The notes beneath the pieces were generated by a model. The model was not told the DNA's origin. It saw nothing but the letters and a program-made list of their open reading frames with translations, and searched no databases. Shown here in pieces: positions 35,786 through 48,867 of a DNA stretch of 64,000 nt. Where the stretch lies: assembly GCA_002633005.1 (NCBI GenBank), contig NMRA01000882.1, positions 28,579 to 92,578 of the forward strand. The letters run 5' to 3'. This DNA is from Phoronis australis (taxonomy: Eukaryota; Phoronida; Phoronidae). The number at the start of each line of letters is the position of its first letter. Position 1 is the stretch's first letter. Made by a program: the position numbers and the translations under genes.

Positions 35786-36715
35786 AGCTAGCTAGTCCAC
35801 TTGAACACAACCCACCGGATCAGCGATGAAGCCTCGGATTGAATGCAAGCACACTTGGGAAGTGTAGATAGGCTGAAGCTTGTTGCGAGAAAAGTGAGAA
35901 CATACGAAACCATGGTTTGGAATGGGATGCAACAAATTTGATGTCTGGTATTCAGCGAAGAAATCAGTTTCTCAAATTGCAGGACACTGGGAGTGGTTAC
36001 ATTATTACAGGACAATATACTATGTATGGGACCTCCTCAAATGCAAAATGGTATAAGCCAAAGGCAGATCAGTAGGAGCATTAATAAATATCGAGCAGGT
36101 TACATCTTGTATTATCAGTGGTATGGTCTCGATTGGGTAAATGAAGGGCTACGGACAGGGGAAGTTTAATGACAGTGCTTGCTTTTAACTAATGCACCTT
36201 TTCTTGGACTTTGAGTGTGCGACTAGGCCCTTGCAGACTCACTTTATCAAGAACACAATCCATCAGTTTACATGGCAGAGGGCCTAAAGAGTGCTTCGAA
36301 AATCACCTATCCTCCTTGAATGTCACCTGTTACAGACTTCTAGCATCAGTATTGGCAAGTTAACACAGGAACTAAACTTAATTATTCTGGAAACAGGTAG
36401 AACACTGAAATTTCAATTTCAGGTACTCTCACACTTTTGCGAAAATGTGTATCCTTTGGAATGCATTTATCAATGTTATCTATGTACTGCTCATATTGGC
36501 ATTTAATGTGATTATCGTGTTTTTAAAGGTTCATCGTAATGTGCATCACCACTGTACCAACAATAACAATATTCAAGCAACAGTGTTGAGTTTTGTTTAT
36601 TGTTTATCTGAAATTTAAGTATAAATACCAAAATAGTCATAACAATGGATTGCCAACAGTACATTCTATAAGGTATGTATAAATAAATCCTTTTCAATAA
36701 GGTATGGAAAAATGT
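35786..36715. other. Intergenic; nothing recognised
   Basis: AT-rich with no supported frame. The word ATAAGGTAT occurs twice close to the hairpin element on its right side. Confidence 0.4.
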
Positions 36716-36903
36716 CGCAAACAGCTTGTCCCGTCAGCACGCCATGTTTTGGTCACATAACGTGACCTAATGAATATCCATCCAAAAATATGTCTGCCCC
36801 CGTCCTTGTCTAGGGCAGAAATGTTTTCGGACATACAGTACATTCATTAGGTAACGTGATGTGTCAAAAAGGATGGCGTGCTGACGGGACAAACTGTTCG
36901 CAT
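36716..36903. mobile_element. Hairpin-forming MITE-like element with ~60-bp inverted repeats
   Basis: The left arm reads GCTTGTCCCGTCAGCACGCC then a run through ACGTGACCTAATGAAT. The right arm carries ATTCATTAGGTAACGTGATG then GGCGTGCTGACGGGACAAAC, its reverse complement with a few mismatches. The loop of about 50 bases includes GTCTAGGGCAGAAATG. AAGGTAT flanks both sides, a possible 7- to 8-bp target duplication as in hAT-like elements. No coding sequence. The class is uncertain because the outer few bases of the arms are imperfect. Confidence 0.6.
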
Positions 36904-39900
36904 TCTACAAGGTATTCAGCTTTTGAAGTACACTGTCTAGTTAATGAAGAATTTTTTTCTCTTATACATGGCTACGAAGAAAATTTTATTTTTATTTTTA
37001 TTTTTGATTCAGGACTTTCGGTTTCTTCGTCATAAATGAGGAACTGGCAACAGTCTACTGTAATGAATGTGCTGGCTTTCGACAAAGGTACCAACTACAA
37101 CAAAAGGCGCCTACACCAACATATTTTCGCAATGCAAGGGTTGTGTCATAAATCGTACTGCTTTATATACTTTGCTTGCGGTAAAACAAATTATGTTACT
37201 TACTCAGGCACCATATTTTATGTGTCTAATGCACATATTTGTTTTGTCTACTACTTAGTACTCAGATTAATGTGATTTCTCTGTGGTACTAATATACAAA
37301 ATTTATGCCCAATAGCATTTCTTAGTTTCATACTGAAAATCGGATGAAGACTTAAATATAATGAAACAGAACTACATGTAGTAAAGTTGCTACCAACCAA
37401 CACTCCATCAACAATAAAGTAGCTTTTAATTTATACCATTTTCCGCATCAGACCTCCTATCAGCAAGTTTCTTTATCCAGGCGAGGATGGGTTTCTTGGC
37501 TTGTAACAAATTCACGTACAGAAAATGACAATATGTGTCAAGGCAACTTGATAAACTGAGGTTTGAGCTATAACAAACTGTCAGTTCTTTCTAATTACAG
37601 GAATCACTAGTACTTTGAGTAAGAAATGGGCCAAGACAAGAAATAGCCAAAATCAAGAGTTGGTTTAATTGAAGGAAGGCAGGTTTATAGCAGCTTTAAC
37701 AGCAATGGCATAATCAAATTAACGAACAAAATGGATTTTCACTGCCGAAGTTTAACCTGTATAACATCAAATGCATTTCACTGCAGTAATTCTCAACACA
37801 ACAGAAATGTAAATGCAAACAAGAGTTGCTGCATGACATGTAATTAATCGAAATGTGTTTGAAGTCATGGACACTTTTATTTTAATTACGTAGTCAATTC
37901 GCACTACCACGTGGATCAACAGAAGCAGATGATGATGGCTGATAGACTCAACATGAACCAAGTTACAAGAGCACTTCAATTAAAAATCAGGTACTGTATC
38001 ACAGTTTTGGAGTCAAATGCAGGCAAACAGTGGTCAAGGATTGTTGGTTTACTTATATAAAAAATAAAATGTCAGACTTTTATGCTGCACGTTAAATGAG
38101 TAAGATCAAAAATATAGTCGTGTCCTTTTGTGTTGACAACAGTCTGTATCCACGTCAAGCTACTATGCCAAGGTAACTTTAAAATTAGTGTCAAATGTTC
38201 ACTGAAGCAGTGATAGTTCTTCTGATAGATCAAATAACATTTGTTGTCATTGCAAAGCCATTGGTCGTCAAGGCCGTGAACTGGGTGGCCCCTGGAAGTC
38301 ATATGTCAAGTTTGTGCACGCCTTGTTTTTCTCTCAAGCCTCCGCTAATTATGGACACCGGTGACACTGGAGTATAGACCTTTCTTATCCCTTGACAGCA
38401 GTTCTCTTGGATTTCTCACTGAAGTAGCTATTGAGCCTGTAAGTGTAAAATATTGTGAAAGTTAAAATATAATTGAGCCCTGAAACACTAAAACCAAAGT
38501 TACAGTGCAAAGAAAACCACCATTGGGTACAAGTAATGATAACTGTATCTATACCACCAACTGAATGCTAGTATCAACAAGTGTGAGAGGTTGCATGTTA
38601 GAAAGATGGTGCAAGAACTAATGCACGTATTGCCATTTGACTCTGTATAAATCTTCATCGCATCATAACTTTTGATGGCAATTGCAAAACACTTTGTGGT
38701 TTAGGTGGATCCTAGAGTTCTAAGACAAGAGATTGAACTCATGGCAACATGGTTATGTCCCAAGTGCTACTGAGCAGCCGGTCATATTATCATCGTCTTT
38801 TAACAAGCAAAAAGAAACCTACATTGAGAGATAATAGAGTTGCATTTTCACAGAAAATTTTCTGTGGATATAAACTCTGCTATCCGCGCAACATAACTTT
38901 TGATTTTAACTACTTTCATCATTCAGATGAGAAATAGGTTTTGGTCTTGCAAAGAACTGCCAGTTCATTATGGTTGTGACCATTTCAGGTGAATGAAATG
39001 GCATGCTGTTACACGTCAACCTATAGAAACTCTCAAGTAGTAACAGATTGCTGGAGATTTTCAAGCCCAAAATTCACACCTATTTATATCAAGGAACAAT
39101 TCGAGGTCAATATCATACTAATGGTACATGGTCTAAATGAACAGTTGGTTTTCGTGACATAAGGCATGCCTATATCTACTTTAAATTCCAATACAGCACA
39201 GAGCCTTCACAAGAGCAGACACAAACCTTTGATCCAGATTGTGATAATGCAGGTGACAAAGAAGATAAGGACAAGAGCGAACAACAGCTCTGAATCCCTG
39301 AAAGATGACAATAGTGGCATTTGTAAGAAGACATTCAGTTTAAAATTTATTCTGGGGCCTCTACACTGAAAACTCAGACGTGTATATATGAATCTGAAAC
39401 AGTGACATTGAATCGACAGATGGAATCGTAGAAGGGCAAATTTTCAAAATAAGGTGTTTAGAAAGCGTAATAGCTCCCCATACCAAACATGATGCACAAA
39501 ATTTCAACCAGCAGCTGAAGTTAATTTGCATTTATACTACAGCTGTAAGCGAACTGAAAATTTTCACATGCAAATAAGTTACATCACAAATGTTCTTTGC
39601 TCAACTGGATATTATCCAAACACAGATACATTAGAATAAAAACATCACATTGAAGAAGGGTTTACAACCTACTATAAATAACTCAAATGAAACAGTGTTT
39701 CGTGCATTTCAATGTGTATTTTCATGTTTTAATATGGAACAGCAGTGACACCATCATCTGCGAAGTGCACTCATCCTTCAAAAATATCTCTAACATTTGT
39801 CTGGTAAGCTGCTTGGCTGTATTCATAAGTTTATGTGAAAAAGTCTAGGTCCAAGCATTTTTTTAGTAAAAAAGCTCGCTACAGAGGTTTAGTTTAAAAA

Positions 39901-42785
39901 CGCAGATGTAAACGTTTTGATCTATGTATTTTTGTGTGGGGAGTTGCTGGTGCACTGCAAGGTGGTAGGGGTAATGCATTGCCGGAATCACAGACATCCC
40001 GAAATATTGGGAACCCCATTTTGGACACCCAATTTTTGAAATCCTGGGTGAATCCCTTAATAGAAATTGAACAGGCTTTAAACAAGGCATGTTTAAATAC
40101 TGTAAACAAAACAGTGATATCTTTTATTAGGATTGTGAGTTGTGAGTTGAATAAAATGTGAAATGTCACTCCATGAGATTTTAAGGAAATGAATGAAACA
40201 ATACCTTAAGGTTTCTTCAGGTGATGACCAGTATGGGACTCTTGCAAATAAGTTTGTAGAGGGCGTTATCTAAACCACTCATTCTGAAAGTACAGATGAT
40301 GAAGGAGGGTTTAAATACAATTTGACTCATTTTACCAGGAGAAATCACAAGATTTAAGAATGTACTTTCAGTCAATTTGTCACACCTTTATGCTTAAAAC
40401 AGCTTTGATTTAATTACCAGAAGGCAAAATGTGTAGCTGAGATAGCATTATTCTAAACTGACAGCGACTTTTAAGTCTCTTAAAAGAGACTTATAATTGA
40501 TGAAAATTCCGGCTTACGTTAAAGCTCATAGCCTAATCTCTGTATTCGATACACAACTCGAAAATTGAGCAATTCCATGTCATGAGCAAACCTAAGATTT
40601 GCACTCCAATCACGTGATTTGACTGGCTAATTTTTTGAGCTTCTGAGTTCAAGTAATGTGCCTGGACGACGCAGATTGCAAGTAACCATTTTCTCCTAAC
40701 CTGCACAGTCTAAGATGAAAATACAGAGAAAAGTGGCCAGCAATAACTGAATAAATTTAGCACACCTATTCTTTATATTAAAACTTAATGGAATTAGAAA
40801 GATCGACTTACGGTTACACGGGCCCCTGTAGGTGTTCAATATTCTCCTAACTGGAAAAAATAAAGCAAAACTAAGACATTCCAAGTATCGACCAAGACTT
40901 ACCCCCACCCCCACTGTACTCAGTATTACCAACACTGATATGAGCTTTCTATTAAAGCTATTGGCGTGGCCAGGTGAAGTCGTTAACACATCCTACAAAC
41001 ATCTCCGCCACAATTCTTTATACAACCTGATACATTGTTCTGCTAGTTGAAAACTATCTAAAAACCCTTCTGTACTCGGTCTGAGCAGAGTGTCGACACG
41101 AACTGCGAAGTTAATTGAACCGTTTTTACCGGCTTCGGATCTCTAAATAAACTGTAGCTGACGATGTTGTCATCGAAGTTATTGCAACGTAGTGCAGATG
41201 CAACACTTGTACACCAGGATTTTTTAATGTTATAATTTGGGAAAATTGACATGTGCTAATGGACACAAAAACCTGTTTCTAATTCGATTAGTGACTATTT
41301 GAGCAAAATATGAGCAGCTTTTAGCGACGACACTACCCTGTAATTGTCGATGATAGCAGTGGCCACTGACAATAACTTCTTCGATGTAACCGAAGTGTAT
41401 CATTCATACTACCGTACATCACAGCATCGACGCTCCGCTTGTCTACTGCGAAGTCAACTGGCACACTTAACTTCGATTCAGGACCGAAGTTAACCCTCCG
41501 TACTGATTGTAACTCCCCAAAACATCGCCATGTTGACGTTAAAATGAAAGGGCCTTGGCAGTTTTAACTACCTGTTAAAACACTAACACGGTGTGACTAG
41601 TCCGGGTCAGCGTGAGTACTACTAGAAGTATTACTCACTATTAGAACAAAAACTGAACAGCTGATCGAATTGAGGCTCTTCAAAATGATTCGGGTCCGAC
41701 GTATGCTGACTGAGATCAGTTACCCATCAGTGAATGCTCTAACCGTGTATACATGTACGAGTCATTGAACATTTCACAAACAGCACACTTACTAACTTAT
41801 ACGTGTCCATCGAAAGCCTGGTATTGTTCATTTGTTGTAATGTAAAAACCTTCACGAGTTTGAACATTCCGTCTTGTCCTCATTGTTCCTCACCTATCGA
41901 ACAAGTCGCTTACAGGTACACGGTTTGTTGCAATGCCGCTTTTTGTACTGGCTAACACGTCTTTTTCTGAATCTCGTAGAGCAGGACGACTGCATTTCGC
42001 CTCCGGAAGTACACTACGTAGACCTACTAGACTCCGTCAATTGTATACATTCTGCTGACCTCTAGATCTGTGGCTGCGCATGCGTTGTTTTAATGTTTAT
42101 GATATGTTAAGCATCCCGGATACTAATTTTATGTACACATTTCATTAGTTTGTAGTATTTACAACGATTTTTTTCAAAATTTTTGCACGAGTTGAAAGTT
42201 AATAACTTTTTGAACTCCATGTCACATCAAAAAACCGGCTTAAACGGCGTTAAGATGATTTTTTTCTTCTATAACTCGGACCATTGACCTTAAGGGTTGG
42301 AAAAAAACAAGCCTCAAATATTTTGCTTAGCTACTAGGTGTTAGAGCAGTCTCGGTATGGTCATAGCAGCCTATGCTACACTAGTATTTTGTGCTTACCA
42401 TTTCAAAGATGTCTGGGTCCTGAATTTGTTTAGGGTTCTCAAACCAAACAGGAACTTTGTGCCAGCTGTGACACTGCTGAATTATTATACTGAGTGCATG
42501 AACTAATGAAACAACAGTAGACTGTCAAAACGTTCTGTCCGTTATTACATTCACGTCTAGTATTCTACTAACACTTCTGAGCACATTTTCTGGAATTTAG
42601 ACACATGACCTAACACCTGTCGTGATCAAGTCAACTAAGGCTACTGATGTAATAAACTACTAGATCCAATTTGAGTGCAAGAAAAAGCTCATTGCTGATA
42701 ATTTTTTCAGCCAACAACTTAAGTTTCCAGCGAAAAACTTAAGTCCATTTTTGTAAGGGAGGGCATAACGCTTAATCGTCGTGAG
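36904..42785. other. Long intergenic stretch; nothing supported
   Basis: AT-rich, with short unsupported frames on both strands. A short perfect palindrome AAGTCTCTT-AA-AAGAGACTT lies at 40473-40492. A segment near 39985-40065 faintly resembles the CCAGGATTTTG elements (AATCCTGGGTGAATCCCTTA) but is too degraded to call. Confidence 0.4.
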
Positions 42786-42825
42786 AGACCGTCCCGAGTT
42801 GGTATGGTGCAACTCGGGACGGTCT
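42786..42825. repeat. Perfect 16-bp inverted repeat with 8-base loop
   Basis: AGACCGTCCCGAGTTG is followed by GTATGGTG and then by its exact reverse complement CAACTCGGGACGGTCT. It is GC-rich in AT-rich surroundings. Neither a U-run nor a gene lies next to it, so a terminator role is not indicated. It could be the residue of a mobile element or a small structured RNA. Confidence 0.7.
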
Positions 42826-43039
42826 GGGGTCTACAGAAAACCATAGTTCAACTGTGAGTCTACACCAATGTGATAAACGAGAGTAGTTCTACTTGCTGCG
42901 TCAGCTGCTGGTATGCTTATCTCTTTTATGATACACAATGTGCGACTGGGCAAAGCGTTTTCAAAATAATGTGGATAAATCAGTGGAGTGTGAGACCCCT
43001 GAGGTCCCTGTCAAGTCCTCACGGCAATTTTACGTTATG

Positions 43040-43210
43040 GGATTGTTCTAAAACGCCTAGACCCCCTTACTTCACGACCCTTTCGATACACGACCCCTTC
43101 GACAAACAGCCGACGACCCGGCACGACCAACCCTCGACCACAACCTCCTCGATCCAGCCCGGCGACACAAGTTCGACTAGATCTAAGCATGAAACAAGCG
43201 CTGACTTGCA
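43040..43210. repeat. GC-rich stretch of irregular CGACC/ACGACC words
   Basis: The words ACGACCC, CGACAAAC, CGACGACCC, ACGACCAAC and CTCGACCACAAC recur irregularly. Composition departs from the neighbourhood. Frames on both strands are open only because of the biased composition. It may be a degenerate simple repeat. Confidence 0.35.
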
Positions 43211-46200
43211 CTACTAACGTGTCGACAATCGATTCTGCAATTTTAACTTTTTGTGACAAAACAGAACTAATCTGTCAGAGTCAGTGTCACCAAAATTGAA
43301 AGCTTCATTTTTTACTTTGGTTAAGAAAAATTGAGTAAGTGCTGAGCCTAGTACCTTGTAGTTCGAAGTTGTCAGTTCCGTTTAACAGTATTCAAAGAAA
43401 GAGCCACGTGCAGCTTTCATTTGTCAGAAAACAATGTGCAGGATTATAACGTACAGACTCCCTCCCAAACAATAGGAATTCCATGTCCACGTTCATTCAA
43501 ACGGAGACTAACCCAAACACATGTACAACACGTGGTGCATTTTTCTATGTACAGATAACTAATAGCATAGAACTCAAATACCGGAATGCCAACTCCCTCA
43601 TGTTGCCCATGTATTCTAGTGTAAGACCTTGAATTTTCACCAGGCTTTCCGTGATACGTGTATTTTGCAATGTGGCAATACGGCTGTATGGTCGATTCAC
43701 ATTTGACCGAGTCTTGCAGTTGTCAAATCAATTACACAAGCTTCATTGCTTCAGGTTGTCATTTTTGTTCCTGACAGAATATTCAAGCGGAACTTCCGGC
43801 ACGGTTCTACGTTCAGATAATCAGCGGTTTCTGGGCAAAACTACGTGTAGTTTTTATGCTCGTCAATTACACTGCTACATTGTTCGTTTTTTGCACGCAC
43901 TCGTGGCCCTGGTTAATAGTCTCGGCTCGGATTTTATTGAGGTCCAACCGCGGACACATTTTCAAAAACCTATCAAAGTATATCTTATGAGTTGTTCAGG
44001 AAAAAAATTTGGTGTTAAAATCATGTTACAGAATTTTACAGAATGAAGTAAAATTTGGTTTCTGAGTGTTTATTATGCAATTACTGTATAAATGAAAAGT
44101 TTAGGCCCTACAAGTGCAGATGTTATAACCTTCGGAGAACTACTCAGTCGTGTATGCGTATCTAAATGTGACGCGTGCGGGTTCGTAAGCTTGTGTGCGT
44201 ATGTACGTACATGTACACATACTATTACTGTTTTTTGCAGTTCCTTGGTTTATTCAGTTTTACAATGTTCGTCTGCTGCACAGATATTTTATATTGATCT
44301 CCGAGAAAAAACATGATCTGTAGTTCGTACCTATAACCGTGGAATGAAATAAAAAAGTGAAACCTTAGCTTGTAAAATAATCCAATACAATAGCTATCGT
44401 ACAGTAGTGTGATTACGCACACGCCATTGCATTATTTCTCCGATAGACTAAAATAATTAAGCAAGATAATTTATAACTTTTTGCAGCACCCGCAATTTCC
44501 CACTCCACTCAAAAAAAGCCATCTGGTGCTTTGTGTGTAGCGACGAACACTTCACTCTTCGGTTCTGGCATTGGCCCAGAAATGTCCTGGTGTCACACGC
44601 GGTAGACATTATAAGCATCAAAAATTTCAGCTTGAATGAGTTTACTTCTAAATTTCTATGAGAATTCCAAAGTAATGGACTTTGCACAGTATAACTGAAA
44701 GCTACACAAACGATATCGGCCCATTTTCACATTTTTGTAAATGTCTGTGCGTCTTGCATTTTTAAAGTAAGAATGTAATTGTATTGGACGACACTAACGG
44801 CCCAACTAATGAACAAGCATAATGATGTATAACATTCAATGAAAGCCTTACTAAATTTCTTTCCTGAAAAAGTGAGCAATTTATGTTCTAAAAATCTTTT
44901 TTATATATCCAGTAGAGCTCCTCAGAATCACTGAGACTATTTCCTGCCGATTTAATCACATATACAAAACATCGTATTTCTTTTGTTGTTTTGTTGTCAT
45001 TCAACCATAAATTGATTGACGATACAAATTACTTAGTTTACTAATTAGTTAAGTAAATCTGTCTATTAGTTCACGAAGAATTTCATTGTTACACTGTGTT
45101 GATTTTTGCATTTTGATAACACTCTTGACTTTTTGAAATGAAATTATTTTTAACCTTGTCAGGTATGGAGAATGATAACTTATGAAGAAATTTAATGTTT
45201 TGTTTTGCTATAATCGTACACCATCACGAGGTGTTGAAGGGATGACTAATGTCATGACACATGTGCAGTTGGTACAAAAAAAGCTAAGTGGCAGTAAAAA
45301 GGTGACACTAATCTCGTTAACCTGGTGTCGCAGTAGAGCTCAGGTGGTGATTAACCATGTGGATAATTTCAAACATAATGTATTGCATTTTAATTTCTTT
45401 ATACTACGCCTACCAGAAGAAGTACACATGGCCGGATTCCTGAATCGCGTAATCGCAGATGAACCTTTGTTTGACAATGTTAGGGCCGATTAAACCGCAA
45501 AATACTCTTAACAGAAAGACGTTATTTGTTCCAAAGTCTTGGGTGACAAGAATTTTAAACGTTCTTTGTTCGTACTAAACAAACGTTCCAACATAGTAAG
45601 AAGAAAGTAATAATTGGAAAATCACGCACCCAAATGGTGAGAACCCGACAAAACCGAAACAAACTAATGCAAACTATTCCAGCACGGTAAAAGCTTAGCC
45701 GAGGGTCATCGCAATTGTCCTTCCAGTTGTCTAAACTCCATTTGCAAGTGACAATCCATCACCAAAAAGTTTGTCGTTATCTGACTGAATTCGAAATTAT
45801 GAGTTTTTTCGAGGAATCTCAACTGCTTGAAATGTAAGATGGGAGCTGGTCACAGAAGGCGATTCTCGGTATATGAATGTCTGAAAATCACGAACGGGAA
45901 AATTCATGCATATACGGTCGAACCACGGAATGCGAGAATACAAGGGACGACAATTCGTAAACAATCTTTCTCGAACCTTTGGTTGAAGTTTTCTTTTAAA
46001 TACAGGTGTTGCACTCACGAGAGTATGCAGACACAGGCGGAAGGATCTCTACCACCACCGCATTCCCTTTGCCTACCGTGGAAAATAAACAAATGAAATG
46101 GAGAGAAGAACACCGGTGAAAAGTAGATCTTTGACACCCGCACACGAGCTCACATATCTCCGCACTTGGGTGTCAGGTAGTCTCACCGCCATCCTCAGTG

Positions 46201-47051
46201 TTCATTAAATCATCTAATCCCGGAGCACCACAATTTCCCTTGTCTACTGGTGGAAGCCAAGGTCAACATAGCGCTTAGAAAAATCGCAACCATGACTGCG
46301 TTCAGAACAGCAAGGCTCTCACGAGAAAGACTCTAGGGTGATCACGTATTTCGTTAGTAATGCATGTCCAGCGTGCATTTCAGGATTACATCTCCGACGG
46401 GCTTCACGTTAAATCATGTATGGCATTGGCGAAGTTACGAATCTTAACATTCACAACAAAGTGTATTTCCCACACGTATTACGGGTCCCCTGCCAAGCTG
46501 GACAATGAACATCATAAAAGCTAGAAACTAATATATTCCCAAAATAACATTACATTCATGTGAAAAACATACGCAAAGAGTGAAACACTTTGAAATATTA
46601 GCAAAGGCAATCAGTGGCCGTAAAGGTATTCCGAGTGGCTTGAAATGACCTACCAAAGGCGATAGTCAAAATGATAAAATGTACACATACAACACCAAAG
46701 GGTATTCAAAACTCATATTTACCGAACAGTTACTCCAAATTCACTGAAACGACTACTGGTGTTCAAATACAGCCACACAATATCAAGGTCACCTAGCGGA
46801 TCTAAAGAAAAGAGGTTCATGTCACACTCTAGTTTGAACATATTACACAAAGTAAATAGTACGATCGAAAGCTTATGTTAGTGTTGTCAAAGGAGCGACT
46901 GCGTAAAATATTTGTTCTACTGTCATCCACACATTTAAATGAACATAAAGGACATGTTGTAGTTGTCAGGTCCATTTGTACAGATTTAGAGTTCCCTCGC
47001 GCGTACGTACAATACTGTCACCATAGTCTTTAAAGCGACTACTCAACTGAG
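43211..47051. other. Intergenic; nothing supported
   Basis: The plus frames at 43651-44046 and 45182-45493 are open over 131 and 103 codons but have no recognised motif or splice logic. The last 100 bases before 47052 would be the 3' untranslated region of the EAR gene. Confidence 0.4.
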
Positions 47052-47425
47052 CTAGATATACTTTAAATAGCCATCACGGTGGTACGACCGCCACATTATG
47101 CACTCGCTTGCATTCAGTTGCGCATGCTCATAGAAACGACCATCGGTGCCAAGTTTATAAATCACTGAAGAGTTGTTGAACTGGGGCGTCACATAATATA
47201 ACTGATCGCCAGCTTCAAAAAATGTTGCATATCCGTTGCCACGGTTGGGCAGAGTTTCTAAGTAGTCAAATCGCCTGGCTGTCTGATTCCACTTGAAAAT
47301 GGTCGGTGACTGTTTAACACTGTCATCAGTGACAGCCATGTATCGGACGTCGCTCTTAGTTCTAAATGTTGTTGGAGCAGTTTTTCCGCCAAAAATCTTG
47401 GGCATCGTTTGATAAGTACTCCATT
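47052..47425 (-). CDS. EAR/EPTP-repeat protein gene, terminal exon
   Basis: After a TTCCAG acceptor (exon from 47425) the minus strand reads WSTYQTMPKIFGGK, then SPTIFKWNQTARRFDYLETL, PNRGNGYATFFEAGDQLYYV, NSSVIYKLGTDGRFYEH, and ends DGYLKYI with a stop at 47052. Units of the form 'S-x-I-F/Y-K-W...F-x-x-x-x-x-L-P...F-x-x-x-x-x-L-Y-Y-V' are EAR (epitempin) repeats, blades of a beta-propeller found in secreted or surface proteins such as the LGI and TSPEAR families. One complete and two partial repeats are visible. The phase-1 acceptor fits the donor of the exon at 47578-47641. The 5' part of the gene was not found and may lie in or beyond the gap at 52145. Confidence 0.7.
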
Positions 47426-47577
47426 CTGGAATGAAAATGGTGACGTCACATAATAAGTGTCACTTTTAAGAAAACTAGTTCTGTTGAGCCGTGAGAACAC
47501 ACAGGCGCATACCAGTGTTTCCTTGTCCAAACTAAGTAAAACTCTCATCTTGTAAAAAGTCTACTCGCAACATTTAC

Positions 47578-47641
47578 GCAGCTTGACATATCTGGTGCCT
47601 GTGCTGCCATCTTCGGTGTAGATACCAAACAGAGAGATGGC
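47578..47641 (-). CDS. EAR/EPTP-repeat protein gene, penultimate exon
   Basis: Following GTATTTCAG the minus strand reads AISLFGIYTEDGSTGTRYVK then L and one base (C) before a GTAAATG donor. Joined to the next exon, C plus AA gives Gln, producing YVKLQWSTYQTMPK. In EAR repeats the strand 'S-x-I-Y-x-W' is followed by 'F-x-x-Y-Q-x-I', so the junction falls within one blade and keeps the pattern. An in-frame stop upstream of the acceptor confirms an exon border. The preceding intron is phase 0. Confidence 0.6.
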
Positions 47642-48442
47642 CTGAAATACAGCTCAGCTTGAGTAGGTCCCATTGGCAAACAAAGACTGAGGGATTGCAT
47701 GTGGTCTGCAGCAATTTTGTGAGGTTTATGACCACATACAATAGCGTCTCAAACACTTTTCGACAAAATGCCAATTCAAAATATTGTTTTTGACAAAATG
47801 TTCTCGCAAAAGGGTTAATTTGGGAGGTGAAAATTTACAAAGAATTCAAAGGATTTTCACACAGCTACGGAATTCTAGAGGATTTTCAACATTTTTGCAA
47901 TGTCTTGCTGAACTTGTAAAACTCAATTGAGATGATTTATTTTGTCAACATGATGCATGTACATTTTATCGAACTTTCCTAGAATTCATTTGAAACGACT
48001 AATAAAAACCAGCGCCTACCGAAAGGTGACATCTCTTAAACTAAACTAAAAATGACCACACTTTTAAACGTATTAATTATCGATTACTCCCCATGGACGA
48101 CGAGAAAACAATTCGTTTAATATTTTTCCTAATTACTTAAATTTCGCTTTATGTTCTCATTTTGCTTTGTCGACGTTATCATTGTGTTACTGAATGATGT
48201 CTCTTAGGACATGTATCACGCCTTTCGTAACACATGGGACATCTTCCTAGCTTCAAATTTCCTTTAAGTGGTGATAGTTATGTGCCTATGTCCGACTTTC
48301 AGTAATGAAACAAATCATTCCCAATAGAAAGCCACGTGCCTTGCTGTTTGACTGAAGTTTACTTGCGCGCGAAGGAAAGAATTGAATCGAAGGAAATACC
48401 AGAATGTTCGAAATAACGCACTGAATGCACTACATGTAACTA
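47642..48442. other. Upstream intron of the EAR gene; nothing else recognised
   Basis: AT-rich; no further EAR-like exon was found on the minus strand before the minisatellite. Confidence 0.4.
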
Positions 48443-48835
48443 GTGAATGGCTATACAGACAATGCATTAGATATAAGAGGTGAATGGCTATACAGACAAT
48501 GCACTAGATTTAACCGGTGAATGGTTATACAGACAATGCACTAGATAAAACCAGTGAATGGTTATACAGACAATGCACTAGATTTAACCGCTGAATGGTT
48601 ATACAGACAATGCACTAGATATAACCGGTGAATGGTTATACAGACAATGCACTAGATATAACAGGTGAATGGTTATACAGACGATGCACTCGATATAACC
48701 AGTGAATGGCTATACAGACAATGCAGTACTTATACCAGTGAATGGCTGTACTGACAATGCACTACATCTATGCAGTGAATGGCAAACAGAAAATGCACTA
48801 CATTTAACCAGTGAATGTCAAAAACAGACAAACTC
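48443..48835. repeat. 37-bp minisatellite, about 11 units
   Basis: Units start GTGAATGGCTATACAGACAA and continue TGCACTAGATATAACCG. Starts at 48443, 48480, 48517, 48554, 48591, 48628, 48665, 48702 and 48739 are exactly 37 bases apart; the last two or three units are shorter and more diverged. The period is not a multiple of three, so the array is non-coding. It ends about 30 bases before the Kolobok-like element. Confidence 0.92.
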
Positions 48836-48867
48836 CACGGGAAGTGATCGCGAAAGTTTACTCGAGG

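Noticed and set aside
40473-40492. Perfect palindrome AAGTCTCTT-AA-AAGAGACTT
   Set aside because: A 9-bp stem in AT-rich DNA over 64 kb is within chance expectation and has no context.
43651-45493. Open frames of 131 and 103 codons (43651-44046, 45182-45493)
   Set aside because: No recognised family, no good start or splice context, and base composition not different from the intergenic DNA.
48443-48835. Regular repeats that could suggest a CRISPR array
   Set aside because: Units are contiguous 37-bp tandem copies without unique spacers, in eukaryotic DNA.
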